In this document: one piece after another, positions 50,287 to 59,260 of the stretch
Position numbering within the stretch: the first letter of the stretch is position 1
Layout: every line of letters starts with the position of its first letter
Assembly (NCBI RefSeq): GCF_022664455.2
Contig: NZ_JAKRKC020000001.1
Location: 4,221,001 to 4,285,000, forward strand
Reading direction: 5' to 3'
Origin: Actinomadura luzonensis
GTDB lineage: Bacteria > Actinomycetota > Actinomycetes > Streptosporangiales > Streptosporangiaceae
Length of the DNA: 64,000 bases
The notes under the pieces: model-generated
What the model saw: the letters and a program-made list of their open reading frames with translations, nothing else
Databases searched by the model: none
What the model was told of the DNA's origin: nothing
Translations under genes and position numbers: made by a program

Positions 50287-52593
50287 ATGAGTCCCCCCAT
50301 GGGCCGCCGCGGCGCCGTCGCGCTCGCGCTGGCCGCCCTCCTCGCCGTCCCCCCGACCGCGTCGCCCGCCGCCGCGACGGCGGGAGCGGGCCCCCGGGTC
50401 CAGCTCGAACACCTCGACCGCGGCCTGGTGGCCGCCGCGACCAGCGGCGGCGTCTTCCTGAGCTGGCGGCTGCTCGGCGACGAGGTGACCGGTCACGGCG
50501 CCTCCGGCATGACCGGCGCCGACTTCCGCCTCTACCGCGACGGCCGCCCGCTGGCCACGGTGACCGACAGCACGAACTATCTGGACGCCGCCGGCACGCC
50601 CGCCTCCCGCTACCAGGTGGCGCCGATCACGAGGGGCCGCGAGGGCGCCCGCAGTGCCGTTGTGACGCCGTGGGTTAAATCGTTTTATGATCTGAAGCTC
50701 ACGAAACCGGCCGACGGCGTGACGCCGGCCGGCGAGGCGTACACGTACGCGGCGAACGACGTGAGCGTCGGCGACGTGGACGGCGACGGCCAATACGAAT
50801 ATGTCGTGAAATGGGACCCGTCCAACTCCAAGGACGTCTCCCAGCGCGGCTACACCGGCAACACCTACCTCGACACCTACGAGCTCGACGGCACCCTGCG
50901 CTGGCGGCTCGACCTGGGCGTCAACATCCGCTCCGGCGCCCACTACACGCAGTTCCTCGTCTACGACCTCGACGGCGACGGCCGCTCGGAGCTGATGCTC
51001 AAGACCGCCCCCGGCACGAGGGCCATCCGCTACGGCAGGCACGGCGAGGTCGTCTCCGAGCGGCACGTGACGATGCCCGCGGCCGACGTCCGGGCCGGCT
51101 ACCGGCACTCCGACGACTACCGGCTGAGCGCCGCCGGCTACTTCGACCACCTGGTGGCCATGTTCGAGAAGTGGCACGAGCATCCCGAGGTGGTCGCCGG
51201 GCACTGGCCGAGGACGCTGGAGGAGGCCTTCGGCATCGCGCCCGCCCACGCCTACCCGCTCTCCCACGGGGCCGCCGTCGAGCTGGCGACCTACTTCGTC
51301 GACGAGTACGCCCCCGCCCGCAGCGGCAACAACAAGCTGCGGGAGTTCGCCGGTTTCGTCCTGGACGGCCCCGAGTACCTGTCGGTGTTCGACGGCGCGT
51401 CCGGCAGGGAGCTGCAGACTGTGCCCTACAAGCCGGGCCGCGGCGACGACGGGCTGATGTGGGGCGACTACGCGATGGCCCGCGTCGAGCCGGGCAACCG
51501 GGTGGACCGCTTCCTGTCCGCGGTCGCCTACCTGGACGGGCGGCACCCGTCGGCGGTCTTCGCCCGCGGCTACTACACGCGCACCACGCTGGTCGCCTAC
51601 GACTGGGACGGCAGGCGGCTGAAGGAGCGCTGGTACGCCGACAGCGGCCACGTGCCGATGACGAACCCGTTCAAGGACTCGCCGCACGGCCGGCCGGGCA
51701 CCGACCCCGAGTACGCCGACCTCACCACGCAGGGCTTCCATTCGATGAGCGCCGCCGACGTGGACGGCGACGGCCGCCAGGAGATCGTCTACGGCTCGGC
51801 CACCCTGGACGACGACGGCGGCGTGCTGTACTCGTCCTTCGACGTGGCGCCGCCGCAGAGCAACGTGCCGGGCCAGAACGTCCGGCTCGGGCACGGCGAC
51901 GCGATGCACGTCGGCGACCTCGACCCCGACCGTCCCGGACTGGAGATCTGGACGGTGCACGAGGGCGCCGCGAGCGCCCCGTACGGCTGGGCGATGCGCG
52001 ACGCCGCCACCGGCGAGGTGCTGTTCGGCGGCTACAGCGGCGTGGACACCGGCCGCGGCATGGTCGGCGACATCGACCCGGCGATCCGCGGCATGGAGGC
52101 GTGGTCGTCGATGCCGCCGGACCAGAGCGTCCAGGCGGGCCTGTGGTCGGCGCGCGGCGACCACCTGGGCCGCACCGCGCCCGGCACGAACATGAGCATC
52201 CGGTGGGCGGCCGACATGACGACCCAGCTCGTCAACGGCACCGCCACCACCGTGCCGCAGACGCCGACGGTGGACGACTGGCGGCGCGGCACCCTGCTCA
52301 CCGCCGAGGGCACGCTGGCCAACAACTGGACGAAGGGCAACCCGGCCCTGGTGGCCGACGTGTTCGGCGACTGGCGCGAGGAGCTGCTGCTGCGCACGGC
52401 CGACAGCTCGGCCCTGCGGATCCACCTCAGCACCGAGGTGACCGGCCGCAAGCTGTACACGCTGATGCACGACCCGCAGTACCGGGCGGAGGTGGCCCGC
52501 CAGCAGACGGCCTACAACCAGCCCGCCTACCCGAGCTTCTACCTCGCCTCCGACCTCGACTGGTCGAAGGTGCCGGTGCCGCGGCTCCGCTGA
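50287..52593 (+). CDS. Secreted rhamnogalacturonan lyase (PL11)
   Basis: A 768-residue polysaccharide lyase family 11 enzyme that splits the rhamnogalacturonan I backbone of pectin outside the cell. A signal peptide (RRGAVALALAALLAVPPTASPAAA) is followed by a small beta domain. The eight-bladed propeller of this family follows, with repeated Ca-binding loops DVDGDGQYE, DLDGDGRSE and DVDGDGRQE. The stretch NDVSVGDVDGDG...KWDPSNSKD is the family hallmark also seen in YesW/YesX of Bacillus. The length is normal for PL11 plus a short lead. There is no carbohydrate-binding module. It has its own promoter; the neighbouring kinase-aldolase operon may use sugars it releases, which is inference. Confidence 0.93.
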   Translation: MSPPMGRRGAVALALAALLAVPPTASPAAATAGAGPRVQLEHLDRGLVAAATSGGVFLSWRLLGDEVTGHGASGMTGADFRLYRDGRPLATVTDSTNYLDAAGTPASRYQVAPITRGREGARSAVVTPWVKSFYDLKLTKPADGVTPAGEAYTYAANDVSVGDVDGDGQYEYVVKWDPSNSKDVSQRGYTGNTYLDTYELDGTLRWRLDLGVNIRSGAHYTQFLVYDLDGDGRSELMLKTAPGTRAIRYGRHGEVVSERHVTMPAADVRAGYRHSDDYRLSAAGYFDHLVAMFEKWHEHPEVVAGHWPRTLEEAFGIAPAHAYPLSHGAAVELATYFVDEYAPARSGNNKLREFAGFVLDGPEYLSVFDGASGRELQTVPYKPGRGDDGLMWGDYAMARVEPGNRVDRFLSAVAYLDGRHPSAVFARGYYTRTTLVAYDWDGRRLKERWYADSGHVPMTNPFKDSPHGRPGTDPEYADLTTQGFHSMSAADVDGDGRQEIVYGSATLDDDGGVLYSSFDVAPPQSNVPGQNVRLGHGDAMHVGDLDPDRPGLEIWTVHEGAASAPYGWAMRDAATGEVLFGGYSGVDTGRGMVGDIDPAIRGMEAWSSMPPDQSVQAGLWSARGDHLGRTAPGTNMSIRWAADMTTQLVNGTATTVPQTPTVDDWRRGTLLTAEGTLANNWTKGNPALVADVFGDWREELLLRTADSSALRIHLSTEVTGRKLYTLMHDPQYRAEVARQQTAYNQPAYPSFYLASDLDWSKVPVPRLR

Positions 52594-52601
52594 CGGAAAC
52601 G

Positions 52602-52638
52602 CGAGGAGGGCGCCCCCCCTCGGGGGACGCCCTCCTCG
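52602..52638. terminator. Hairpin terminator between convergent genes
   Basis: Perfect 11-base arms CGAGGAGGGCG and CGCCCTCCTCG, with further C/G runs pairing inside, placed between the lyase stop and the stop of the convergent secreted-protein gene. It probably works in both directions. Confidence 0.8.
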
Positions 52639-52668
52639 TGGCCCGGCTGACGGATCAGCGCGGCGGGG

Positions 52669-53247
52669 TCAGCGGTTCTTGACCGAGACCGCGTGGGTGC
52701 CGGTGTCCTTCTCGGCCCACGCGCCGGTGGAGAAGGCGACCGGGTGGCTCTTGCGGCCGACGCCGTCGCCCCACTTGGTGATGACGTACTTGATCTTGAT
52801 GTGGCCCTCGCCGGAGACGCCGTCCACGCCGAGCGTGTCGGGGTTGAACTTGCCGCCGGTCAGCTCGGCGAAGGTCTTGGCGTCGAGGTCCAGCATGACG
52901 CCGCGGTCGGACGGCTCGCCGGGACCGCGGTCGCCGACGAAGAAGGGCAGCTTCTTGCCCTGGTACATCACGTAGCCCTCGGTCATGAGGGGCCAGCTCG
53001 GGCTGGCGGCCAGGCCCTTCTGCATGGGCTTGCCTGCGGCCGGGAGTCCGGTGTCGCCGGCTCGGCCGGAGGAGTCGTCCCAGAAGTACGACGCCGTGGT
53101 CGAACCCGTGAGCAGGGTCGCCTGGCTGGTGGCGGCGGTGCTCTCGTGAGCGGCCTTCGCGTCGGCGTGAACGGTGGTCGCGCCGATGCCCAGGCCGCCG
53201 AGCATGGCGGCGGTGAGCAGGCTGAAGGCTCGCGTGCGGGCGGACAT
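52669..53247 (-). CDS. Small secreted protein, possible double-psi beta-barrel (RlpA/3D-like)
   Basis: A 192-residue protein with a clear signal peptide (SARTRAFSLLTAAMLGGLGIGATTVHADA). The mature part has a central FFVGDRGPGEPSDRGVMLDLDAKTF block: a DRGP turn followed by a 'G-x-x-LDL' strand and a helix, as in RlpA/3D-type double-psi barrels. Those bind or cut peptidoglycan. It lacks the usual run of catalytic residues I would need to call an enzyme. AAAGGA is 12 bases before the ATG at 53247. It has a long leader region. It converges on the lyase gene. Confidence 0.6.
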   Translation of the reverse strand: MSARTRAFSLLTAAMLGGLGIGATTVHADAKAAHESTAATSQATLLTGSTTASYFWDDSSGRAGDTGLPAAGKPMQKGLAASPSWPLMTEGYVMYQGKKLPFFVGDRGPGEPSDRGVMLDLDAKTFAELTGGKFNPDTLGVDGVSGEGHIKIKYVITKWGDGVGRKSHPVAFSTGAWAEKDTGTHAVSVKNR

Positions 53248-53572
53248 GGTCAAGGAAAGTCCTTTGTTAGGGGACACGGGCGTTGCGCTCGCTTGACTGA
53301 TGTAGCCGGGCGTGAGCCATGCGGTCGCTACGTGGAGCGCTGTGGGAGCCGGAGATTCCGGTGATCCGGTGCCGCCGAGGGCGGGAACCACCCGACGGCC
53401 ACACATACCAACGTACCGTCTAAACCGGACATAGGCAAACAAAACGCCATATATCCGGCAAAGATCTACGTCGGCGGGTAAAGCGTCGGATACGTAACGC
53501 CACCGGCGGCGTCACCATTCCCCCACGGGCGCGGGCGCGCCGGACCGCCGCGCCTCGGTAATCTTGAGAGCG
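53248..53572. other. 325-base divergent intergenic region
   Basis: Leader of the small secreted protein (minus) and of the putative lipoprotein (plus). The half nearest 53247 is GC-rich with several short complementary stretches, so the minus-strand message may have a folded leader. I could not match it to a known riboswitch. The middle (about 53400-53480) is AT-richer and probably holds both promoters. Confidence 0.4.
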
Positions 53573-54919
53573 ATGCGCACCATACGGCACCTTCGCGTGA
53601 CAGGGAGTAGCTGGAAAGCGACACGCCGGGCAGCAGCCGCGCCGGCAGGGCTGACCGCGCTGACCGCGCTGACCCCGCTGACCCCGCTGACCGCGCTGAC
53701 TTTGCTGACTGTGCTGGCCGTGCTGGCCGGCGCGGCCGCGTGCTCGTCCGCCCCTCCCCCGGGCCCGGCCCGGCCGGACGTCCCCAAGGCGGCCGACCTG
53801 ACCGCCTCCGTGCGCGCGGCGCCGCTGCTGCACTGGACGGGCTCGTGGCGGGCGAGCGTCACGACCCGCGAGCTCGCCCCCGGGATCAAGCCCACTGAGG
53901 ACGTCACCGCCGACCTGACCGCGCTGGACGACGGCATCCTGTACGGCACCCTCACGGTGGCCGGCGCGCCCGCGAGCGTGCTGGTCCTGGGCGAGCAGGC
54001 CGTGTTCGTCAAGGCGAAGGCGGCGTACTGGCGCAAGATGGAGCACGTGGACGTCCCCGCCGGCGACCTGACCGGCACGTGGGTGCTCCACCGCCGGCCG
54101 GTCCAGTACGGCCTGGACCTGATGCGGCTGACCCCGCGCCGGGTCGCCGCGGACCTGGCCGCCGTCACCGCGCCGGTCGCGACCGGCACCGGCGCGCCCC
54201 CGGCGCCGTCCGTGCCCAGCTGGCAGGACCCGCCGACGGCCGTGCCGCTGGCGTACCCGCCGCCGGACGGCGCGCCCGCGACGGCGGCCCGCATGGACCT
54301 GGTGCGGATGGACGGCTCAGGCACGGGCTCGGTGCGCAACGGCGCGTACTGGTTCTCCGCCGCGGCCCCGTACCGGCTGCTGGGCTACTCGGGGGCGGAG
54401 CTGCTGACCGCGCCCTCCTCCCAGCGCGACACCGCCCGGCTGACCGCCCGGCCGGGCACCGCGGAGGAGGCCGCCGCCGCCTACGACGAGCTGCGCGAGC
54501 TGCTGCGCGAGGTGCCGCGCACCGTGACCGCCAACGCCTTCGCCCACCTGGACACGGAGCTGTCGAAGCTGACGCCGTGCGCGCCCGGGGTGTGCGGCCC
54601 GGTCGCGGTGGGCGTGCGCCTGCGCAACGACTCCGAGTCCTTCACGGTGAGCGAGGACCTCACCGTCACCCTCTACGGCGGCGGCTTCTGGCAGCCGGAG
54701 CGCATCACCGGCAAGGTGGGCGAGTGCCGGGTGTCGGTGCGGCGGCTGGCGCCCGGCAAGTCGGTGCGCAAGGTGTGCACGGTGCAGGACCCGCGGATCC
54801 AGCGCATGCAGCGCAAGGAGAAGTACGTGTGGTTCCGGGGCTCGGTGTCCGGCGACCTGACCGAGGTCACGGCTCCGAGCGAGGCGGAGAGGCTGGCGCG
54901 GGAGCTGCCCCGGAGCTGA
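53573..54919 (+). CDS. Putative secreted lipoprotein of unknown function
   Basis: A 448-residue protein. The N-terminus is basic, followed by an unusual hydrophobic run of repeated Leu-Thr units (LTALTALTPLTPLTALTLLT), encoded by nine-base DNA repeats, then VLAVLAGAAACSS. The Cys could be lipidated, but the AAAC box lacks the usual Leu at -3. The following region (about 70-200) looks like an LppX/LprG-type lipoprotein fold with VTTRELAPGIK and YGLDLMRLTP. The C-terminal third has CAPGVCGPV and further Cys that may form disulfides outside the cell. I do not recognise a specific family. Its end overlaps the convergent acyltransferase gene by 53 bases. Confidence 0.7.
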   Translation: MRTIRHLRVTGSSWKATRRAAAAPAGLTALTALTPLTPLTALTLLTVLAVLAGAAACSSAPPPGPARPDVPKAADLTASVRAAPLLHWTGSWRASVTTRELAPGIKPTEDVTADLTALDDGILYGTLTVAGAPASVLVLGEQAVFVKAKAAYWRKMEHVDVPAGDLTGTWVLHRRPVQYGLDLMRLTPRRVAADLAAVTAPVATGTGAPPAPSVPSWQDPPTAVPLAYPPPDGAPATAARMDLVRMDGSGTGSVRNGAYWFSAAAPYRLLGYSGAELLTAPSSQRDTARLTARPGTAEEAAAAYDELRELLREVPRTVTANAFAHLDTELSKLTPCAPGVCGPVAVGVRLRNDSESFTVSEDLTVTLYGGGFWQPERITGKVGECRVSVRRLAPGKSVRKVCTVQDPRIQRMQRKEKYVWFRGSVSGDLTEVTAPSEAERLARELPRS

Positions 54920-56177
54920 CCCCGGCCGCGGCGCCGGCCGGCCGGGCGCGCATGCCGAACAGGAAGCGGGTCACCGCCGTGCGCCGCACCAGCAGGTCGT
55001 AGGCGGCGGCGAGGAGGGCGAGCGAGCAGGCGACGATCGCCGCGTACTTGACGGCGATGGGCGCGTCCCAGGGCACCACGACGTAGGCGACCGCGACGAC
55101 GATCGGCTGGTGCAGGACGTAGAGCGGCAGCACCGCCTCCGCCAGGTACGCCCGCCGCCCTCCCCCGGGCTCCCCCGGGCGGGCGGCGGACGCCGGAGGG
55201 ACCGGCGGGGCGGGCGGGGCGGGGCGGGGGCGGTCGAGGAGGCCGAGGATGCTCATGAGCCAGCACCACCCCGCCGCCCCGTACAGCAGCCGTCCCGCCA
55301 TGGCCGGCGGGGTCAGCGCGGTGAAGGCGTCGTCGCCGGCGGCCAGCATCACCGGGGCGCCCACGGCGAAGAACACGAGCCCGCCCGCGACGACCAGCCG
55401 CAGGTCGCGGCGCAGGGCGGCGCGGAAGCGCGGGTCGGCGGTGAAGACGAAGCCGAGCAGGAAGAAGATCAGGTACGCCCACCGGTTCCAGCCCGCGTAC
55501 TCCTGCTCCAGCCCCGCCACCGCGCAGAACAGCGCCAGCGGCACGGCGGGCAGCAGGGCCGCGCCCCGCCGGCGCGCCGCGTACGCCGCCGCCCGCTCCC
55601 ACAGCCGCGACGCCCGCGCGCCGGCCGTCCACCGGCGCGTCAGGGCCAGCGCCGCGGAAAGGAGCAGGGCGAACGTCAGCAGCAGCACCAGGAACCACAG
55701 GTGCCCGGTCTCGAAGAAGTCGCCCTGGAGCACGAAGGGCACGTTGCCCGGCTCCAGGTGGATCCGGAAGAAGCGCGGCAGGAACTCCAGGTAGGAGACC
55801 TGCTGGTGGGTCTCGCCGCGCAGCCGCAGCCACTGCGGCACGGGCACCAGCGCGACCGTCCCGAAGACCAGCGGCACGCCCAGCCGCCGCAGCCGCTCGG
55901 CGGCGAACCCGGCGGTGCCGCGACGCCGCAGCGAGTGCCAGGCACCGAGCCCGGCCACGAAGAACAGCAGCGGCATCGCCCACAACACGCCGACGGCGGC
56001 CACGACGAGCGTGAGCTCGGTGGTCTCCGCGTTGCGCACGTAGAAGTCGTCGTGGGCGTCGAACACCAGCGCGGCGTGGAAGAACACCAGCCCGGCGACC
56101 ATGAGGACGCGCAGGGAGTCGAGGTCCGCGCGCCGCCGGGCGGCCGCGGGGTCCGCCGGGGGCGGGGTCTGCGGCAT
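54867..56177 (-). CDS. Acyltransferase-3 family membrane protein
   Basis: A 436-residue protein with about ten membrane spans. It starts with the family's RRADLDSLRVLMVAGLVFFHAALVF (the catalytic His of these proteins lies in such a first helix). GHLWFLVLLLTFALLL is in the middle and VLPLYVLHQPIVVAVAYVV at the end. These proteins move acetyl or other acyl groups onto surface sugars or natural products. A Pro-rich loop (RPRPAPPAPPVPPASAARPGEPGGG) is inserted before the last helices. It starts two bases after the DUF1707 gene, so the pair is an operon. It is 25 kb from the peptide genes, and I treat it as envelope-related. Confidence 0.88.
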   Translation of the reverse strand: MPQTPPPADPAAARRRADLDSLRVLMVAGLVFFHAALVFDAHDDFYVRNAETTELTLVVAAVGVLWAMPLLFFVAGLGAWHSLRRRGTAGFAAERLRRLGVPLVFGTVALVPVPQWLRLRGETHQQVSYLEFLPRFFRIHLEPGNVPFVLQGDFFETGHLWFLVLLLTFALLLSAALALTRRWTAGARASRLWERAAAYAARRRGAALLPAVPLALFCAVAGLEQEYAGWNRWAYLIFFLLGFVFTADPRFRAALRRDLRLVVAGGLVFFAVGAPVMLAAGDDAFTALTPPAMAGRLLYGAAGWCWLMSILGLLDRPRPAPPAPPVPPASAARPGEPGGGRRAYLAEAVLPLYVLHQPIVVAVAYVVVPWDAPIAVKYAAIVACSLALLAAAYDLLVRRTAVTRFLFGMRARPAGAAAGVSSGAAPAPASPPRSEP

Positions 56178-56179
56178 GA

Positions 56180-56674
56180 TCAGGGCCTCTCGGCGGCGGT
56201 CGCGTCCCGGTGGCGGAGGACGGTGCCCACCGTCACCATGGCGAGCACGAAGCCGGGCGGCAGCAGCCCGGTCGGCCAGAACTCCACGGGGCAGGGGTCG
56301 TTCGCGCTCATCACGGCCCACACCGCGACGTTGCCCGCGAAGACCGTGCCCCAGCCGGCCCAGAGCGCCTTGACCCAGCGGGGGACGCGCCGCGTCCGGC
56401 CCGCGCCGGCCGCCGGAGGCGCCGGGCGGCCGGGGGCGGGCTGGTCGGCGGGCCGGTCGGCGGGCAGGTCGGCGACCAGCGCGGCCAGCTCGCCCCGGGT
56501 GACCGAGCCGTAGGCGAGGCCCATGCGCTCGTTGAACTCGCCGAAGTCGAGGCAGCCCTCCTCGACGGCCACGCGCAGCCGCTCGGCGGCGGCCTCCCGG
56601 TCGGCGTCGGAGGCCCGTACGTCGCGGTACTGGCGGCCGGCGTCGAAGGCCCGTACGTCGCGGTACTGGTCCAT
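56180..56674 (-). CDS. DUF1707 protein with two membrane helices
   Basis: A 164-residue protein. The DUF1707 (SHOCT-like) segment is RASDADREAAAERLRVAVEEGCLDFGEFNERMGLAYGSVTRGELAALVADLP (outline). A Pro-rich linker follows, then two hydrophobic spans (ALWAGWGTVFAGNVAVWAVM and LLPPGFVLAMVTVGTVL). The N-terminal QYRDVRA unit occurs twice; a 20-base stretch CCCGTACGTCGCGGTACTGG is repeated at about 56599 and 56650, so the lead was duplicated. GGGAG is six bases before the ATG. DUF1707 proteins are common in actinobacteria, without a defined biochemical role. Confidence 0.85.
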   Translation of the reverse strand: MDQYRDVRAFDAGRQYRDVRASDADREAAAERLRVAVEEGCLDFGEFNERMGLAYGSVTRGELAALVADLPADRPADQPAPGRPAPPAAGAGRTRRVPRWVKALWAGWGTVFAGNVAVWAVMSANDPCPVEFWPTGLLPPGFVLAMVTVGTVLRHRDATAAERP

Positions 56675-56751
56675 GTGTAACTCCCGCCTGTCATCGGGGA
56701 AAAGGGGCCGGAAAGGGGTTAGGGGCTCGAAAGGGGTCAGGGGCCGACGGA

Positions 56752-57420
56752 TCAGGGAACGGCGGATTCTCGCGCGAGAAATGCGGATATTTCAGCTTTC
56801 TCCTCCGCCGAGATGTGCTGGTCGGCGCGGCGCCGCTCAGCGATCGCGGGCAGGTGACGGCGGGCCGCCGAGGTGTCCACGCCCGCCAGGAAGCCCGCGA
56901 GCAGCCCGTCCCGCCACGCGTCGAGCGCGGGCTCGACGGGGGCGGCGGCGAGCACCAGCCAGGTGCAGGCGACGTCCACGCCGGGCGCGCCGCGGGCCGC
57001 GTTCGCCCAGTCGATGACCCGGGGGCCGTCCGGCGTCAGCAGCACGTTGGCGGGGTGGAGGTCCAGGTGGAGCAGGCGGTTGCCGGGGCCGCCGGGGGCG
57101 GCCTGCAGCCAGCCGGGCGCGCGGACGGCGGCCAGCCGGCGCAGCAGCGAGGCGAGCAGCCGGCCGTGCTCGTCCGCCCGGCCGGGGGCGCGCGTCGCCT
57201 CCTCCATGAGGCTCGGGCCGTCCACGCGCTCCATGAGCACGTCGGGGCCGTCGGCGTCGAAGACCTCGGGGGCGGGGAAGCCGTGCCGGCGGGCGTGCCG
57301 CATGACGGCGGCCTCGCGCTCGAGGCTGCGGCCGTCGCGGGCGCGGCGGACGACCCGGCCGGGCCCGGCCTCGAAGATCTCGCAGTCGCATCCGGACGCG
57401 ATCAACGACCCAACATGCAT
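56752..57420 (-). CDS. APH-fold small-molecule phosphotransferase
   Basis: A 222-residue aminoglycoside-phosphotransferase-fold protein. The catalytic loop HLDLHPANVLL and the metal-binding VIDWANAARG are intact; VLMERVDGPSLMEE is the hinge region. It is shorter than typical APH enzymes (about 260-300), as the N-lobe is reduced. Members phosphorylate antibiotics, choline, fructosamines and other small molecules, so resistance should not be assumed. The ATG at 57420 is the first in frame. It is divergent from the exporter that opens the next locus. Confidence 0.82.
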   Translation of the reverse strand: MHVGSLIASGCDCEIFEAGPGRVVRRARDGRSLEREAAVMRHARRHGFPAPEVFDADGPDVLMERVDGPSLMEEATRAPGRADEHGRLLASLLRRLAAVRAPGWLQAAPGGPGNRLLHLDLHPANVLLTPDGPRVIDWANAARGAPGVDVACTWLVLAAAPVEPALDAWRDGLLAGFLAGVDTSAARRHLPAIAERRRADQHISAEEKAEISAFLARESAVP

Positions 57421-57589
57421 ATGGGTCAGATTAGGAAGTCAAGACCGATCACGAAATGTCAGCCCACTGGCCGACTTTTCCGGCAACTACCTGCCACCCG
57501 CCGGGCGCTTATTTCCCCGGATGATCCGGCCACCATGGCTCTAACCGTATTCGCCCGCTCAATTCCATGGAACACGGGGAGGTGACACG

Positions 57590-58426
57590 TTGCTGGTGGC
57601 AACCGATCTCGTCAAGCGGTACGGCACGATCCAGGCCCTCGACGGATTCTCGCTGAACGTGGCGCCCGGTGAGATCGTCGGGCTCCTCGGGCACAACGGC
57701 GCAGGCAAGACCACTTTCGTGGAGATCGTGTCCCACCTGGTCCGCCCGGACGGCGGACAGGTGACCATCGACGGCAGGAGCCCCGCCGCCGCCCGCGGCG
57801 AGGTCGGCGTGGCGCCCCAGCACATCGCGCTGTACCCCTCCGCCACGGTGCGCGAGCACCTGGAGCTCTACGGCAGGCTCGCCGGCCTGCGCCGCGCGGC
57901 GCTCCGCGCGGCCATCGAGGACCTGTCGGCCGTGCTGCGGCTGACCGGGCTGATGGACCGGCGGGCCGGCAAGCTGTCCGGCGGGCAGCAGCGCCGCACC
58001 CAGGCCGCCAGCGCCCTCGTGCACCGGCCCGGCCTGCTGCTGCTGGACGAGCCCACGGCCGGCGCCGACCTGGAGACCCGGCAGGCCATGCTGGACGTGG
58101 TCAAGCAGCGCGCGGGTGAGGGCGCGGCCGTCGTCTACACCACCCACTACCTGCCGGAGCTGACCGAGCTCCAGGCCACGATCGCGGTCGCCCGCGAGGG
58201 CCGGATCATCGCGCGGGGCGCCTGCGACGAGCTGCTGCGCGACCTGCCGGGCGAGGTGCGGGTCACCCTGGACGGCCAGGAGGAGATCGCCGTCTCCACC
58301 CGGGAGCCGGCCGCGACCCTCATCGACCTGCTCGGCCGCGCGGACCGCCCGGTCACCGGCGTGGACGTGCGCAACCCGTCCCTGGACGACCTCTACCGAT
58401 CCCTGGCGGTCCACGATGCTCCTTGA
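57590..58426 (+). CDS. ABC transporter ATP-binding protein of the second biosynthetic locus
   Basis: A 278-residue ATPase: Walker A GHNGAGKTT at about 35-43, the ABC signature LSGGQQRRTQ, Walker B LLLLDEPT, and the switch TTHYLPELTE. The start is a TTG at 57590 with GGGGAGG seven bases upstream; no ATG or GTG fits. The C-terminal end (NPSLDDLYRSLAVHD) is the DrrA-like tail. It overlaps the permease gene by 11 bases. With the PKS gene that follows at once, it probably exports the polyketide-derived product. Confidence 0.92.
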   Translation: MLVATDLVKRYGTIQALDGFSLNVAPGEIVGLLGHNGAGKTTFVEIVSHLVRPDGGQVTIDGRSPAAARGEVGVAPQHIALYPSATVREHLELYGRLAGLRRAALRAAIEDLSAVLRLTGLMDRRAGKLSGGQQRRTQAASALVHRPGLLLLDEPTAGADLETRQAMLDVVKQRAGEGAAVVYTTHYLPELTELQATIAVAREGRIIARGACDELLRDLPGEVRVTLDGQEEIAVSTREPAATLIDLLGRADRPVTGVDVRNPSLDDLYRSLAVHDAP

Positions 58427-59231
58427 CACCCCGCCGAGCAGCGCCGGGACGGCCGGCGCCGCGCCGCGCCGGTCGGGCCTGCTCGACTCCGCGCACCGGA
58501 TCGGCGCCCTCGCCCGGCACAACCTCACGCTGCGGCTGCGCGACCCCGGCCAGATGATCAGCTACGTCGTCATGCCGATGGTGCTGATGCTGGTGCTGAA
58601 GCCGCTCTACGTCCGGGCGATGCCGGGCGGGACCACGCAGATCGCGACCGGGCTGATGGTGATGTTCTCGGTGTTCGCGATCTCCATGGCCGGCAACTCG
58701 ATCCTGTCGGAGCGCACCTGGCGCACCTGGGACCGGCTGCGGGTCAGCCGCGCGCCGGCGTTCGAGCTGCTGATCGGCAAGACGCTGCCGCTGTTCGGGG
58801 TGATGATCGCCCAGCAGGCGATCCTGCTGGTGTACGGGGTGCTGGCCATCGGGCTGCCGGTGCCGCCCGCGCCCGGCCTGGTGCTGGCGGCCATCCTGGT
58901 CTGGGCGTTCGCGCTGCTGGCGATCGGCGCGGCGCTGGCCACGCTGGTGCGCAGCCACGGCGAGCTCAGCGTGATCTCCGACGTGGGCGCGCTCACCCTC
59001 AGCTCGCTGGGCGGCGCCCTGGTGCCGCTCAGCATCATGCCGGACTGGGCGCAGGCCGCCGCGCACGTCTCCCCCGGCTACTGGGCGCTGGCCATGATGC
59101 AGGCCGCGGTCCGCGCGGACCTGCCGGGCGTCCTGGAGCCGGCCGCCGTCCTGCTGGCGATCGGCCTGCTGGCCGGGATGTTCGCCGCCCGCCGCCTGGC
59201 CCGCGGCTGGGGACGGGGCGGGCTGCTGTGA
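58416..59231 (+). CDS. ABC-2 type permease of the second locus
   Basis: A 271-residue membrane protein with about six spans, including MISYVVMPMVLMLVLKPLY, GLMVMFSVFAISMAGNSI, VMIAQQAILLVYGVLAIGLP and LSSLGGALVPLSIMPDW (the ABC-2 P-motif region). It follows the ATPase with an 11-base overlap. A GTG overlapping its stop could start the PKS, so all three genes are one transcription unit. Confidence 0.9.
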   Translation: MLLDTPPSSAGTAGAAPRRSGLLDSAHRIGALARHNLTLRLRDPGQMISYVVMPMVLMLVLKPLYVRAMPGGTTQIATGLMVMFSVFAISMAGNSILSERTWRTWDRLRVSRAPAFELLIGKTLPLFGVMIAQQAILLVYGVLAIGLPVPPAPGLVLAAILVWAFALLAIGAALATLVRSHGELSVISDVGALTLSSLGGALVPLSIMPDWAQAAAHVSPGYWALAMMQAAVRADLPGVLEPAAVLLAIGLLAGMFAARRLARGWGRGGLL

Positions 59232-59260
59232 GTGCAACCTCCGTGAAGAAGGGCATGTCG

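Noticed and set aside
53248..53440. c-di-AMP-type riboswitch ahead of the small secreted protein
   Set aside because: Such switches often precede cell-wall hydrolase-like genes, but I could not find the conserved core bases by eye.
56752..57420. Aminoglycoside resistance kinase
   Set aside because: The catalytic loops are general to the APH fold; reduced length and no resistance context make a drug substrate unsupported.
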